This document shows positions 9,219-20,083 of a stretch of DNA of 44,411 bases, in pieces; positions within the stretch are counted from its first letter, which is position 1; each line of letters starts with the position of its first letter. Origin of the DNA: an uncultured Bacteroidales bacterium (GTDB lineage Bacteria > Bacteroidota > Bacteroidia > Bacteroidales > FEN-979). Under the pieces are notes generated by a model, which saw nothing but the letters and a program-made list of their open reading frames with translations, searched no databases and was not told the origin of the DNA. The position numbers and the translations under genes are program-made. The stretch covers positions 1 through 44,411 of the forward strand of contig CAIWTA010000122.1 of the NCBI GenBank assembly GCA_903915465.1, read 5' to 3'.

Positions 9219-9992
9219 ATGGAAGAAAAGGTCGCAGCATTCCGGAAATTACTTGAGATCATGAGTGAACTGAGGGCCAAGTGCCCCTGGGATCAAAAGC
9301 AGACTGTAGAAAGTCTTCGTTATTTAACGATAGAAGAAACCTATGAGTTATCGGATGCAATCCTTGAAAAGAACATGGACGAGATTAAGAAGGAGCTGGG
9401 AGATCTGATGCTTCACCTGGTTTTTTATTCCCAGATTGCTTCTGAATCAAATGCATTTGATATTGGGGATGTACTTGAGAATATCAATTCAAAATTGATT
9501 CATCGTCACCCGCATATTTTCGGCGATGTTGTTGTAAGGGATGCAAAACATGTCAGGGATAATTGGGAAAAAATCAAGCTCAAAGAAAAAGGGAATGAAT
9601 CAGTACTGTCCGGGGTTCCAAACTCTCTGCCAGCGATGGTTAAAGCATGCCGGATCCAGGAAAAAGCCAGCGGGGTAGGATTTGATTGGGAAAAACCAGA
9701 ACAGGTATGGGATAAAGTTCTGGAGGAAATGAAAGAGCTTAGGTATGAAGTTGAAAATGAAGGGAATATCAAGAAAAAAGAAGATGAAATGGGAGATCTC
9801 CTATTTGCAATGGTGAATTATGCCAGGTTCATCGATGTGAATCCAGAGGATGCGCTGGAAAAGACAAACAGGAAATTCATTCACCGTTTCCAATATTTAG
9901 AGGAAAAAGCAAAGAAGGTCAACAAACCCTTGCATGAAATGACACTTGCCGAAATGGATGTATTCTGGGATCAGGCGAAGAAGCTAGAATAG
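9219..9992 (+). CDS. mazG: Nucleoside triphosphate pyrophosphohydrolase MazG
   Basis: MazG hydrolyses NTPs to NMP and pyrophosphate, cleaning the nucleotide pool and in E. coli affecting ppGpp-dependent survival. The 257-residue protein has two tandem MazG domains. The first (about residues 14-100) carries CPWDQKQTVESLR and the metal-binding pattern EETYEL with ELGDLML. The second (about 150-235) carries EEMKELRYEV with EDEMGDLLFAMVNYAR. This two-domain length and layout match the full-length enzyme. It is preceded by its own -7 element and converges with the peroxiredoxin gene, 26 bases away. Confidence 0.95.
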   Translation: MEEKVAAFRKLLEIMSELRAKCPWDQKQTVESLRYLTIEETYELSDAILEKNMDEIKKELGDLMLHLVFYSQIASESNAFDIGDVLENINSKLIHRHPHIFGDVVVRDAKHVRDNWEKIKLKEKGNESVLSGVPNSLPAMVKACRIQEKASGVGFDWEKPEQVWDKVLEEMKELRYEVENEGNIKKKEDEMGDLLFAMVNYARFIDVNPEDALEKTNRKFIHRFQYLEEKAKKVNKPLHEMTLAEMDVFWDQAKKLE

Positions 9993-10018
9993 TGATGCAT
10001 CCTGATCTGGTTTGAATA

Positions 10019-10651
10019 TCAGTGTTTTGATAAATAATCTGCAACACCTGCAGAATCAGCCTTCATCCCTTCATCTCCTTTATGCCAGTTTGCCGGACAA
10101 ACTTCTCCATTCTGTTCAAAGAACTGCAATGCATCCACGATGCGAATTGCTTCATCGATGCTGCGTCCTAAAGGGAGATCGTTAACAACCTGATGCCGAA
10201 TGATACCTTCTTTGTCAATCAGGAATAATCCCCTGAAAGCAACCGGACCGCCTTCGAAATTGATCGAACCGTCTTCATCATAAACCCATTCACCGGCAAG
10301 AACGTCAAAATTAGCTGAGATAGTTTTAGAAAGATCAGAAACAATAGGGTATTTGACACCTTTTATTCCGCCTTTATTCTTTTCTGTGTTCAACCATGCC
10401 CAATGCGAAAATTTAGAATCTATTGAGCACGCAACAACAGCTACATTCCTCTTTTCGAAGTCTGCTAATTTCTCCTGGAATGCCAGTAATTCGGTAGGGC
10501 AAACAAAAGTAAAATCCAACGGATAAAAGAAGAAAATCACATGCTTTTTCCCAAGGTATTGCTGAAGGGAAAATTTTTCCACAAACTCACCACCATTCAC
10601 AACGGCATCTGCTTCAAATACCGGAGCTTTTTTTCCAACTAGTACTGCCAT
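10019..10651 (-). CDS. Typical 2-Cys peroxiredoxin (AhpC/Prx1 group)
   Basis: This protein reduces hydrogen peroxide and organic peroxides in the cytoplasm. The 210-residue sequence has the peroxidatic cysteine in FTFVCPTE (Cys51) and the resolving cysteine in GEVCPANW (Cys185), both typical of the AhpC-TSA family with a 1-cysPrx_C tail. FHW-type residues around SHWAW are also present. No AhpF gene is adjacent, so the electron donor may be thioredoxin. A separate -7 element lies 29 bases upstream. No OxyR-like site was recognised. Confidence 0.95.
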   Translation of the reverse strand: MAVLVGKKAPVFEADAVVNGGEFVEKFSLQQYLGKKHVIFFFYPLDFTFVCPTELLAFQEKLADFEKRNVAVVACSIDSKFSHWAWLNTEKNKGGIKGVKYPIVSDLSKTISANFDVLAGEWVYDEDGSINFEGGPVAFRGLFLIDKEGIIRHQVVNDLPLGRSIDEAIRIVDALQFFEQNGEVCPANWHKGDEGMKADSAGVADYLSKH

Positions 10652-10679
10652 ATTTTTAGTATTTAGGGTTAATTTTTTG

Positions 10680-10687
10680 CAAAGATA
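10680..10687 (-). promoter_or_regulatory. -7 element for the peroxiredoxin gene
   Basis: On the minus strand this reads TATCTTTG (TAnnTTTG), 29 bases upstream of the ATG. Confidence 0.6.
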
Positions 10688-10726
10688 ATATTATTTAGAA
10701 ATATTATGGATAAGAAGAATCAATTT

Positions 10727-12220
10727 TTATGGTTTCACATCCTCAAAATTAAACTGGAGCTGTTCATTACGAAGAAAATCATAAAGTGTCATTTTCCGAA
10801 GTTCAAAACAGCTTCTCCAATAAGTCTGGAGGGCCTCATAGTAAGATTTCTCTGCATTGTCGTTTTCAATCTGGGCATTGTTGAGGTCAAGGATGCTATT
10901 AATTTTCCCAATAAGATAGCGGCCTTTGGTAACTTCATATGTTTTTCGGGCCACGGTATCTGATTTTGCAGCAATTCTCAATTGATTTTTCTGCATATTT
11001 AACTGAATCACTTTCAAGTACACGTTTCGCTCAAAATCAATGATTTCCTGTTCAACAGAGTTTTTAACAATTTCCTGTTTTGATTCTGCCATCTTGATTT
11101 TTCCTCGTGCCACCCCCCAATCAAGGATTGGAATATCCAATCCCAATGTAACCTGTTCCTGATCTAATGCACTGTGATAGGCTTTTTCTAAAGACGGTGC
11201 CGTTTGGTTATAACCAAACACAGCGGTTAATTTGGCATCGAAACGACCGTCCATTTTTGCAAAGTTAACGTCGCGGGCAGCTTCAAGAAGTTGTCTCTGA
11301 AAGTCTTCAGATGCAGATGAGTTTTTATTGGCTTCACTTACTGCAAGTACAGGATTAACAGTAGTAAAGACGATATTGGAAGGAGGAACGAGGATGAAGG
11401 ATATGGTGTCTTTGATTCTCAGGTATGATTTAAAGCGAAACAGAGCATTATCCAAACCAAGATTGGCATTTTCAACTGCGGCTTGTGCTTTCAGAAAATT
11501 TAATTCCAGGAGTAAAAGGTCATTTTCAGCGATTTTACCAAGCTGATACCGGCCTTTTGCGATGCGATAAAGCGTATCATAATTAGACTGGTTCGTCAAG
11601 GCTATTTTCTTTTCTATCTGAGCTTGCAGCAATCCAAAAAAATAATTTGTAGTTGTTATATTTACCTGTTCACTGTCTTCAAGATATTTTCTTTTAGCCA
11701 GGCTGTATTTCAGTGGTTGAAGTTTTCGTTCCCATTTGAATGGATTATACTGGAAAATCGGCTGAGAATAACCGATATTAATTGGTGTGCTTAAATAGGA
11801 AATTGTCGTTGAGTCATTTATGACATTATCCAGACGTTTTAACCCTGAACTAACAGATAACGTTCCACCTGTTAATCCAATTCTCTGGCTCAATCCAAGG
11901 TCTGCAGAATACTGTGTGTACTGCTGAGGTACATACGTCTGGATGCCTCCTACCGGAATTGACTGGATAACCCGCTGAAGGTCAGGAATTGTTGCACTTA
12001 GCTTCAGTTGTGGAAGGTAATCTCCCTTAAATGATCTGTATTCCCAGAAGCTAGACCGGAATTGTTGTTTTGCGTTTAAGGCATCAAGTGATTGATATTT
12101 TGCCAGCTCGAGTGCCTCTTCTAAAGTGAATCTGCGAGCTTCGGTCTGAGAAATACCCAAAAAAGGAATAAAAAAAATGATAAGAGCCAGGGACCTTCGT
12201 GATAATAAGAATCTGTTCAT
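10727..12220 (-). CDS. TolC-family outer-membrane efflux channel
   Basis: The 497-residue protein has a signal peptide (about residues 8-26, ending GISQTEA) and the two long helical repeats of the outer-membrane efflux protein family. These include FTLEEALELAKYQSLDALNA at the N-terminus and LRIAAKSDTVARKTYEVTKG with RYLIGKINSILDLNNAQ near the C-terminus. Such proteins form the outer-membrane exit duct of tripartite pumps. It begins 24 bases after the permease gene and is the last of the gyrB-adaptor-permease-channel row. The substrate is not predictable. Confidence 0.92.
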   Translation of the reverse strand: MNRFLLSRRSLALIIFFIPFLGISQTEARRFTLEEALELAKYQSLDALNAKQQFRSSFWEYRSFKGDYLPQLKLSATIPDLQRVIQSIPVGGIQTYVPQQYTQYSADLGLSQRIGLTGGTLSVSSGLKRLDNVINDSTTISYLSTPINIGYSQPIFQYNPFKWERKLQPLKYSLAKRKYLEDSEQVNITTTNYFFGLLQAQIEKKIALTNQSNYDTLYRIAKGRYQLGKIAENDLLLLELNFLKAQAAVENANLGLDNALFRFKSYLRIKDTISFILVPPSNIVFTTVNPVLAVSEANKNSSASEDFQRQLLEAARDVNFAKMDGRFDAKLTAVFGYNQTAPSLEKAYHSALDQEQVTLGLDIPILDWGVARGKIKMAESKQEIVKNSVEQEIIDFERNVYLKVIQLNMQKNQLRIAAKSDTVARKTYEVTKGRYLIGKINSILDLNNAQIENDNAEKSYYEALQTYWRSCFELRKMTLYDFLRNEQLQFNFEDVKP

Positions 12221-12244
12221 GTCAAGTGGGTAAGTTCTTCTTTT

Positions 12245-13654
12245 TTATTCATGTCGAAGAGATGTTACCGGCTCCTGTTGTGAGGCACGTCTGGCCGGCA
12301 TATAACCAAATGCGATCCCTACTGTTGCGGAAACTCCGAAAGAAATAACAATGGAAATTGCAGAAACGATAGTAAGGATTCCTGTCAACTCCATAATAAT
12401 TTTTGAAATTGCGATTCCGAGAATAATTCCGATAAGTCCACCGGTAATACTGATCATGGTTGCTTCGGTAAGAAACTGGAGGATAATATCCCGTTTTGTT
12501 GCCCCGATAGCCTGACGAATCCCGATCTCTTTGATTCTTTCCATGACTGAGGCAAGCATGATGTTCATGATTCCTATCCCTCCTACAAGTAATGAGATAC
12601 TGGCAATAGCCCCAAGAACAATGTTGAAAATATTTTTTGCACGTTGTTCTTGTTTCAAAAGCAGTTCAGGAACTTTTATCTCCATGTCTTCTACACCTGC
12701 ATGCCGGCGAACCATCATCCTTTTAAGAATTTCAGTAGTCGATCGGACTTCTTCACTTGATTTCACCTGGACCACGATCTTGTCAATCTGGTTCCTTGTT
12801 CCCATTGATGATTCCTGGTCTGTGAAGGCTGTCACATCTTCCTGGTAGGAATCTCTGCTGCCATGAAGGGAAGAAGCGGTAACCAATGTCCTGTCTTTGA
12901 ACCTTAGGAGAAGTGTTTGGATCGGGGCATAAATAGTGTTATTGTAGTCTGATATTCCCAGGTTTTCGAGTGCTGACTGATTTACTTCGCGTTTTCTCAG
13001 GACTCCGATAACCTTAAGCCAGATCGGACCGCATTTTATCTCCTTCCCTATCGGATTTTCCTTACTAAAAAAGCGGGATTTTATTGTTGGGCCGATGATA
13101 CAAACAGCCTTTCCGTCTTGTTGCTGCTCCTCATTAAACATTTCACCCTGGGACAAGTCAAGGTTAAAGACACTAAAAAAGTCCGGAGTAGTTCCGGTTA
13201 GTTTTGTTGAGGTTCTGACGCCATCTTTCAAAACATCTGCTTCATAAATAACCTGTGGACTGACTTTTTCAACAGTGGGAATTAAAGCTTTGATACTTTG
13301 CGCATCTTTAAGTGTAAGCCCCGGGGAGAATTTTTTTGCTTGTTTCGTGTTTTGTTGAGTTTGTTGATTTGTTTGGTCGGATGAAGCGTTTTTGTTATCC
13401 GTTCCTTTGGATTTGTCAGTTTTTGGAGAAATGATAATATTATTAACGCCAACGAGCTTCATCTGGTCGAGGATCTCTTTCTGGGCACCTGACCCAATGG
13501 CCATCATGGCAATCACGGCAGCTACGCCAAAGATGATACCAAGTGCAGTAAGAATGGAACGGAACTTATTCAGAAAGACCGCTTCCACCGCAATATTGAG
13601 AATATACCAATACCTTTCGAACACGTTGGAAAATTTAGTGATGGGTTTTGCCAT
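12245..13654 (-). CDS. MacB-type ABC transporter permease (no ATPase domain)
   Basis: The 469-residue protein has one N-terminal membrane segment (about residues 28-55, including FRSILTALGIIFGVAAVIAM), a large periplasmic MacB_PCD domain, and three C-terminal FtsX segments. The last part contains GGIGIMNIMLASVMERIKEIGIRQAIGA, here about residues 365-393, the classic FtsX/MacB signature. It lacks the N-terminal nucleotide-binding domain of E. coli MacB, so it needs a separate ATPase, and none lies in this operon. A Gln/Asn/Thr/Lys-rich insert (about residues 80-110) follows the start of the periplasmic domain. The first 20 bases overlap the end of the adaptor gene, indicating translational coupling. 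It probably moves a peptide, lipid or drug out of the periplasm. Confidence 0.92.
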   Translation of the reverse strand: MAKPITKFSNVFERYWYILNIAVEAVFLNKFRSILTALGIIFGVAAVIAMMAIGSGAQKEILDQMKLVGVNNIIISPKTDKSKGTDNKNASSDQTNQQTQQNTKQAKKFSPGLTLKDAQSIKALIPTVEKVSPQVIYEADVLKDGVRTSTKLTGTTPDFFSVFNLDLSQGEMFNEEQQQDGKAVCIIGPTIKSRFFSKENPIGKEIKCGPIWLKVIGVLRKREVNQSALENLGISDYNNTIYAPIQTLLLRFKDRTLVTASSLHGSRDSYQEDVTAFTDQESSMGTRNQIDKIVVQVKSSEEVRSTTEILKRMMVRRHAGVEDMEIKVPELLLKQEQRAKNIFNIVLGAIASISLLVGGIGIMNIMLASVMERIKEIGIRQAIGATKRDIILQFLTEATMISITGGLIGIILGIAISKIIMELTGILTIVSAISIVISFGVSATVGIAFGYMPARRASQQEPVTSLRHE

Positions 13655-14945
13655 CTTTTTTCTGGATGGCAGGTTTGGCTACATATTTTTGTAATTCTTT
13701 TTTTGAAAGACTAACTAATTCCAGCTTATCAACTTTTTCAGGCGGATTTAAGTATAATTCTTCATCTGCTTTAACCCCGGCCTTGATGATAATTTCATTT
13801 TCATTGCTCTGGCCCACAATTACCTGCTTTTTCAAGATGCTTCCTCCATCTTTCAGATAAACAAAGGAAATGCTGTCGTTACTGAAAACCGACTCAAACG
13901 GGCAGAAAAGCACATCGTTGATGGTTGCAGTGACAATAGTGTTTTTAGTAGTCATTGCAGGGCGCAGGATAGAATCAAACTCGTTAACAAGGATTTTAAC
14001 TTCGAAAACTTTTGCATTGGAGTTCTGTATTTGCTCACCAATATTGGCAACTTCAGTTACTTTACCTGTGAATTTTTTTTCCGGAAAGGCATCGATTCCG
14101 ATCCTTACGATTTGATTGACCTTGACTTTGCTGATATCAATTTCATTTACATATGTTTTTGATATCATCTTAGACAGATCCGGCAACTCAGCAACTACAT
14201 TTTCCCAGGCATTCAGAGTGGAGCCAATACCCTGTTTATTCCCATCCCAGTTCCGTCGGTAAATCACCATACCTGCCTTGGGTGCAGTAACAGTGAATTG
14301 CTTCAAGACCTTCTGCATATCATCTAATTTTCGTTGGGCCTGTGTATAAGAGGCCGTAACTTCCTGCATATTCGCAACTGCTTTTTGGTAACGGAGCACA
14401 TAATTTTTTTCAGCTTGTTCCAATCCTCTTTGGGCTTTCTCTAATTCAATCTGGACCTGTCGGATGGTAGCAGGAGGTTCATATTTGGATTGTTCTAGAG
14501 CGATCCTTTTTTCTTCCAGTCCGTATTTCAAGTTCAGAAGTTCATCCCTGGCATTCCGAAGGTCAAGGGAGGTATCAAGTTTGGTCTTCGTGAGTTGGGT
14601 TTCAAATTTTTCAAGGTTGGTCTCTTCATCTTTGATCTTATTGGAAATCTCAGTCCGATCAAGCGTTGCAACATACTGTCCTGAATCAACTACTGTACCA
14701 TCAGCAATAATATCCTGTATTTTGACTTGCCATATTTGAACCTGCCGTAATGCAGTTGGCCCATAAATCATTTCAGAGGATTTTGCAACTAATTCCCCTG
14801 TTGTGGTGACTTCGATCGGGAAAGTCCCTTTCTTAACTTTAACGGTAATTTGGCTACTTTTATCCGTTTTTGCTGTGATAAGATAAGTAACCAGGGCAAT
14901 TATAATTAACCCGGCAGCCAGATAAATGAACTTTCTTTGATTCAT
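13635..14945 (-). CDS. HlyD/MacA-type periplasmic adaptor protein
   Basis: The 436-residue protein has one N-terminal membrane anchor (about residues 6-24). Beyond it are a lipoyl-type half (EVTTTGELVAKSS), a long coiled-coil hairpin (about 100-210), the second lipoyl half (TVTAPKAGMVIYRRNW) and a beta-barrel domain (about 240-330). This is the membrane-fusion protein that links the permease to the TolC-like channel. It starts 23 bases after gyrB and overlaps the permease start. The order adaptor-permease-channel is the normal MacA-MacB-TolC arrangement. Confidence 0.92.
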   Translation of the reverse strand: MNQRKFIYLAAGLIIIALVTYLITAKTDKSSQITVKVKKGTFPIEVTTTGELVAKSSEMIYGPTALRQVQIWQVKIQDIIADGTVVDSGQYVATLDRTEISNKIKDEETNLEKFETQLTKTKLDTSLDLRNARDELLNLKYGLEEKRIALEQSKYEPPATIRQVQIELEKAQRGLEQAEKNYVLRYQKAVANMQEVTASYTQAQRKLDDMQKVLKQFTVTAPKAGMVIYRRNWDGNKQGIGSTLNAWENVVAELPDLSKMISKTYVNEIDISKVKVNQIVRIGIDAFPEKKFTGKVTEVANIGEQIQNSNAKVFEVKILVNEFDSILRPAMTTKNTIVTATINDVLFCPFESVFSNDSISFVYLKDGGSILKKQVIVGQSNENEIIIKAGVKADEELYLNPPEKVDKLELVSLSKKELQKYVAKPAIQKKDGKTHH

Positions 14946-14968
14946 TGTCAGATATGTTAGGAAGGCAC

Positions 14969-16990
<2,022 letters not shown>

Positions 16991-17050
16991 TCAATGAAAA
17001 TATCAGGAAAATCAAGGATTTTATTAACAATTAACGGTGAAAAACAAGGA

Positions 17051-18100
17051 TTATTTTAGTGCATTGATGATCTTCTCTGCAGCATGGCCATCCCCAAATT
17101 CTTCTTTCCGTGGAACAGTTGGATAGGGTTGATGGATGGCCTGGATGATCTGTTCAGGATCGGAGCCGGTTACAATATTCCAGTTATCATGAACGGTTTC
17201 GATCCACTCGGTTTCTTTCCGGAGCGTGATGCATGGAATTCCCAAAAAATAAGCTTCCTTCTGCAAACCGCCTGAATCCGTAAGGACTTTTATCGAATTC
17301 TGTGTTAATAGCAGCATTTCCATATATCCTAAAGGATCGATGAGAATGATATTTGACGGAATCTTTATGGAACCAGTCAATACCTTTCGTGTTCTTGGAT
17401 GAATGGGGAGAACTACAGATTGCCCGGTTTCGGAGAATGCAGTAAGAAGATTTTTAAGGATCTCGGGATGGTCAGTGTTTTCGGCACGATGAATCGTTGC
17501 CAGAAAATATTTATCAGGAATTCCATCAGTTTTATACGCTTTCGGGTGAAGCAGCATTTTGTCACGATAGAAAAGGATTGAGTCGTACATTACATCACCC
17601 GTAAAACGGGTAATGGCTGCAAGTCCTTCATTTTCCAAGTTCTGAACGGCAGTTTTTGTAGGAGCAAAAAGAAGATCAGCGATTCTGTCGGTTACAATTC
17701 TGTTAATTTCCTCCGGCATCTCACGGTTAAAGCTGCGTAATCCTGCTTCCACGTGTGCCACTGGCACTTTCAACTTAACCGAAGCAAGAGCTCCTGCCAG
17801 CGTTGAATTAGTATCTCCATAAACCAGGGTCCAATCAGGTTTTTCTTTTTGAATGATCTCTTCAACGCCTTTGAGCATCAGCCCGGTTTGAACGGCATGA
17901 CTGCCGGAGCCAACTTCAAGGTTATAGTCTGGAGAAGGGATTTCCAATTCCCTGAAGAATATCTCAGACATATTCTGATCATAATGCTGACCGGTATGTA
18001 ATAAGATTTCGTGAAAGGAAGAATCGGTGCGAAGAATACGGGAAAGAGCAGCTGCTTTGATGAATTGAGGTCTGGCCCCTATGACAGTTACAATCTTCAT
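17051..18100 (-). CDS. wecB: UDP-N-acetylglucosamine 2-epimerase (non-hydrolysing)
   Basis: WecB interconverts UDP-GlcNAc and UDP-ManNAc for surface polysaccharide synthesis. The 349-residue protein begins MKIVTVIGARPQFIKAAAL, the standard N-terminus. Other visible motifs are YGDTNSTLAGAL, HVEAGLRSFNREMPEEINR and DSGGLQKEAYFLGIPC with the catalytic region TLRKETEWIE. The frame extends upstream to 18199, but that stretch is RNase P RNA and the family start is at 18100. The ATG lies only 15 bases beyond the last paired base of rnpB. No clear separate promoter was seen, so it could be reached by read-through or by a promoter within rnpB. Confidence 0.95.
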   Translation of the reverse strand: MKIVTVIGARPQFIKAAALSRILRTDSSFHEILLHTGQHYDQNMSEIFFRELEIPSPDYNLEVGSGSHAVQTGLMLKGVEEIIQKEKPDWTLVYGDTNSTLAGALASVKLKVPVAHVEAGLRSFNREMPEEINRIVTDRIADLLFAPTKTAVQNLENEGLAAITRFTGDVMYDSILFYRDKMLLHPKAYKTDGIPDKYFLATIHRAENTDHPEILKNLLTAFSETGQSVVLPIHPRTRKVLTGSIKIPSNIILIDPLGYMEMLLLTQNSIKVLTDSGGLQKEAYFLGIPCITLRKETEWIETVHDNWNIVTGSDPEQIIQAIHQPYPTVPRKEEFGDGHAAEKIINALK

Positions 18101-18115
18101 GATATAAAAGTAAAA

Positions 18116-18583
18116 AACAACAGTTCTGTAAGCAGGATTTTGTTCCCTGTCCTTTAGTACCAGCCTGTTTGCTGAGTCAGAGGACAAAGCTTCTATCATT
18201 TATCTGAGCCGGAAGTCACCTTCCGGCTTAATCGACCTACCCCCCGGTATCGGGCGAGCCACCCTTAGCACCCGGTCTACATGGTCTTTCAACCCATAAG
18301 GTTTACCCCTTCAGATAGTTGCCTGTCCGAATCGTGAGCTCTTACCTCGCGTTTTCACCCTTATCCACATGAGACTCTGAAATTTTAATAAATTAAAAAA
18401 CCTGATCTTCATGTGGACGGTAATTTTCTGTGGCACTTTCTGTCCCTCCGGCCTTTTTATCCGGAAAGCCTTCCCGTTAGGAAGTATGGCGCTCTATGTT
18501 GTCCCGACTTTCCTCCCTGTTAATATTAAACTGTAACGGATCACGGTTCATTGAAAAACAGAGCGATAGAACGAACTGTTGTT
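18116..18583 (-). ncRNA. rnpB: RNase P RNA, bacterial class A
   Basis: This RNA is the catalytic part of RNase P, which trims the 5' leader of pre-tRNA. On the minus strand it has the conserved CR-I segment GGGAGGAAAGTCGGGAC (about 18518-18502). The J5/15-like AAAGTGCCACAG and GATAAGGGTGAAA elements, GGGTAAACC, the AGACC/ATGTAGACCGGG region, and the 3' CR-V ACAAAATCCTGCTTAC also follow in the right order. An 11-base perfect P1 helix joins 18573-18583 to 18116-18126. A terminal helix, TCCACATGA with TCATGTGGA, encloses a very AT-rich loop (P12 region). Ends are set by P1 and may be off by some bases. T-rich sequence follows P1 and may act in termination. Confidence 0.95.
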
Positions 18584-18587
18584 CGCG

Positions 18588-18595
18588 CAAAGGTA
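18588..18595 (-). promoter_or_regulatory. -7 element for rnpB
   Basis: The minus strand reads TACCTTTG (TAnnTTTG) directly before the predicted 5' end of the RNA at about 18583. Confidence 0.7.
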
Positions 18596-18616
18596 CAAAA
18601 AGTAGTTGAATATCCT

Positions 18617-18624
18617 TACATTTG
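18617..18624 (+). promoter_or_regulatory. -7 element for the MATE gene
   Basis: TACATTTG fits TAnnTTTG and is 22 bases before the GTG start at 18647. It is back-to-back with the rnpB promoter. Confidence 0.55.
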
Positions 18625-18646
18625 CAGCTCAATAGAGATATTCCAA

Positions 18647-20032
18647 GTGAAAGACCTGAGTTCCGGCAATGAAGGGAAACTGATTTTAAAGTTTGCCATT
18701 CCTATGTTATTGGGCAATGTTTTCCAACAATTATACAATGTTGTGGATAGCATTATTGTTGGGAAATTTGTTGGCAAGGTAGCGCTTGCCGCTGTAGGTA
18801 CTTCTTCTCCGGTGATTTTTCTCCTCATCTCATTTTTTATTGGCATCACGATGGGTTTCACCATCGTTGTGTCTCAATATTTCGGTGCAAAGGATTTTGA
18901 TAATGTGAAGAAAGCCATAAACACACTTTACATATTTATTTTTTGCACATCCATTTTCATGAGTCTGGTTGGTATATTATTGGTCGATTTTATTTTTCGC
19001 ATGATTGGCCTTTCCCCACTTATCATGCCTCAGGCTAAAGTTTTTATGAATATTTTTTTAACCGGACTGGTTTTTTTATTCGGGTATAATGGAACAAGTG
19101 CCATTCTGCGTGGACTGGGAGATTCCAAAACCCCCCTTTATTTTTTGATTGGTTCTGTTGTGCTCAATATCATACTGGACCTGATTTTCGTTCCTGTTTT
19201 TCATTGGGGTGTCGCTGGTGTAGCAGTGGCTACAGTGATTTCTCAAGGCGGGGCGTTTATTGTGCAGATTATCTACCTCAACAGGTATCATAAAGTAGTA
19301 AAGTTTTCTTTTTCAGCCCTGAAATTTGACCGTGTTATTTTCATCAAGAGTATGCGGATTGGTTTACCTACAGGTTTCCAACAGACTTTCGTTGCGGCGG
19401 GAATGGTTGCATTGTACTGGGTGGTCAACAAGTTTGGAGTAGATGCAAATGCTGCCTATAGTGTTGCAGGGCGTATTGACAGCTTTGCAGCCTTGCCAGC
19501 CATGAGTTTTGCGATTGCGCTGTCAACTTTTGTCGGACAAAACCTTGGTGCCAATAAACCTGAACGGGTAAAAACAGGACTCATAGCGACCTTATATCTT
19601 ACAAGTGCAGTAACACTGGCTATTTCAGCTATCATTGTTTTATTCGCCAGATACCTGATGATGATGTTCACAAATGACCAGGTTGTTATAGAACTTGGAA
19701 GGAGTTATCTGGTGGTGATAGGATCGTCTTATATATTATTTTCCACGATGTTTGTCATCAACGGGGTTCTTCGGGGAGCAGGAGATACGCTTATTCCGAT
19801 GTTTATCAGTTTATTTTCACTGTGGGTAATCAGGATTCCGGTTGCTTATCTCTTATCAAAAAACCCGGCGCTGGGGATTCAGGGTATATGGTGGTCTATT
19901 CCGATAGGATGGTTGTCAGGACTTACCCTATACTATTTATATTACCGTTCCGGAAAATGGAGATTAAAGGCAGTTGTCAAATATAACAAAGACGGCAGGA
20001 AAGTAGAAGAGGGAAAAATCGAAAATCGGTGA
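18647..20032 (+). CDS. MATE-family multidrug/metabolite exporter
   Basis: The family N-terminus, KDLSSGNEGKLILKFAIPML, starts at a GTG at 18647, giving 461 residues. A longer frame from a TTG at 18551 would overlap rnpB and its promoter and is unlikely. The protein has twelve hydrophobic segments in two MatE halves, with LGNVFQQLYNVVDSIIVG near the start and GLPTGFQQTFVAAGM beginning the second half. MATE proteins export cationic drugs or metabolites using sodium or proton gradients across the inner membrane. Motifs do not distinguish the coupling ion here. It converges with the glycosyltransferase gene, 51 bases away. Confidence 0.93.
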   Translation: MKDLSSGNEGKLILKFAIPMLLGNVFQQLYNVVDSIIVGKFVGKVALAAVGTSSPVIFLLISFFIGITMGFTIVVSQYFGAKDFDNVKKAINTLYIFIFCTSIFMSLVGILLVDFIFRMIGLSPLIMPQAKVFMNIFLTGLVFLFGYNGTSAILRGLGDSKTPLYFLIGSVVLNIILDLIFVPVFHWGVAGVAVATVISQGGAFIVQIIYLNRYHKVVKFSFSALKFDRVIFIKSMRIGLPTGFQQTFVAAGMVALYWVVNKFGVDANAAYSVAGRIDSFAALPAMSFAIALSTFVGQNLGANKPERVKTGLIATLYLTSAVTLAISAIIVLFARYLMMMFTNDQVVIELGRSYLVVIGSSYILFSTMFVINGVLRGAGDTLIPMFISLFSLWVIRIPVAYLLSKNPALGIQGIWWSIPIGWLSGLTLYYLYYRSGKWRLKAVVKYNKDGRKVEEGKIENR

Positions 20033-20083
20033 CTGATATTCTAGATTAAAGTGGAGCCTAAATATGGGACTTATATTCAGAGG

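Noticed and set aside
18101-18199. Upstream extension of the wecB frame
   Set aside because: It starts at an unlikely position, reads through conserved rnpB sequence and is absent from the family; the ATG at 18100 fits the WecB start.
18551-18646. N-terminal extension of the MATE protein
   Set aside because: It starts with TTG, overlaps rnpB and its promoter, and the family N-terminus begins at the GTG at 18647.
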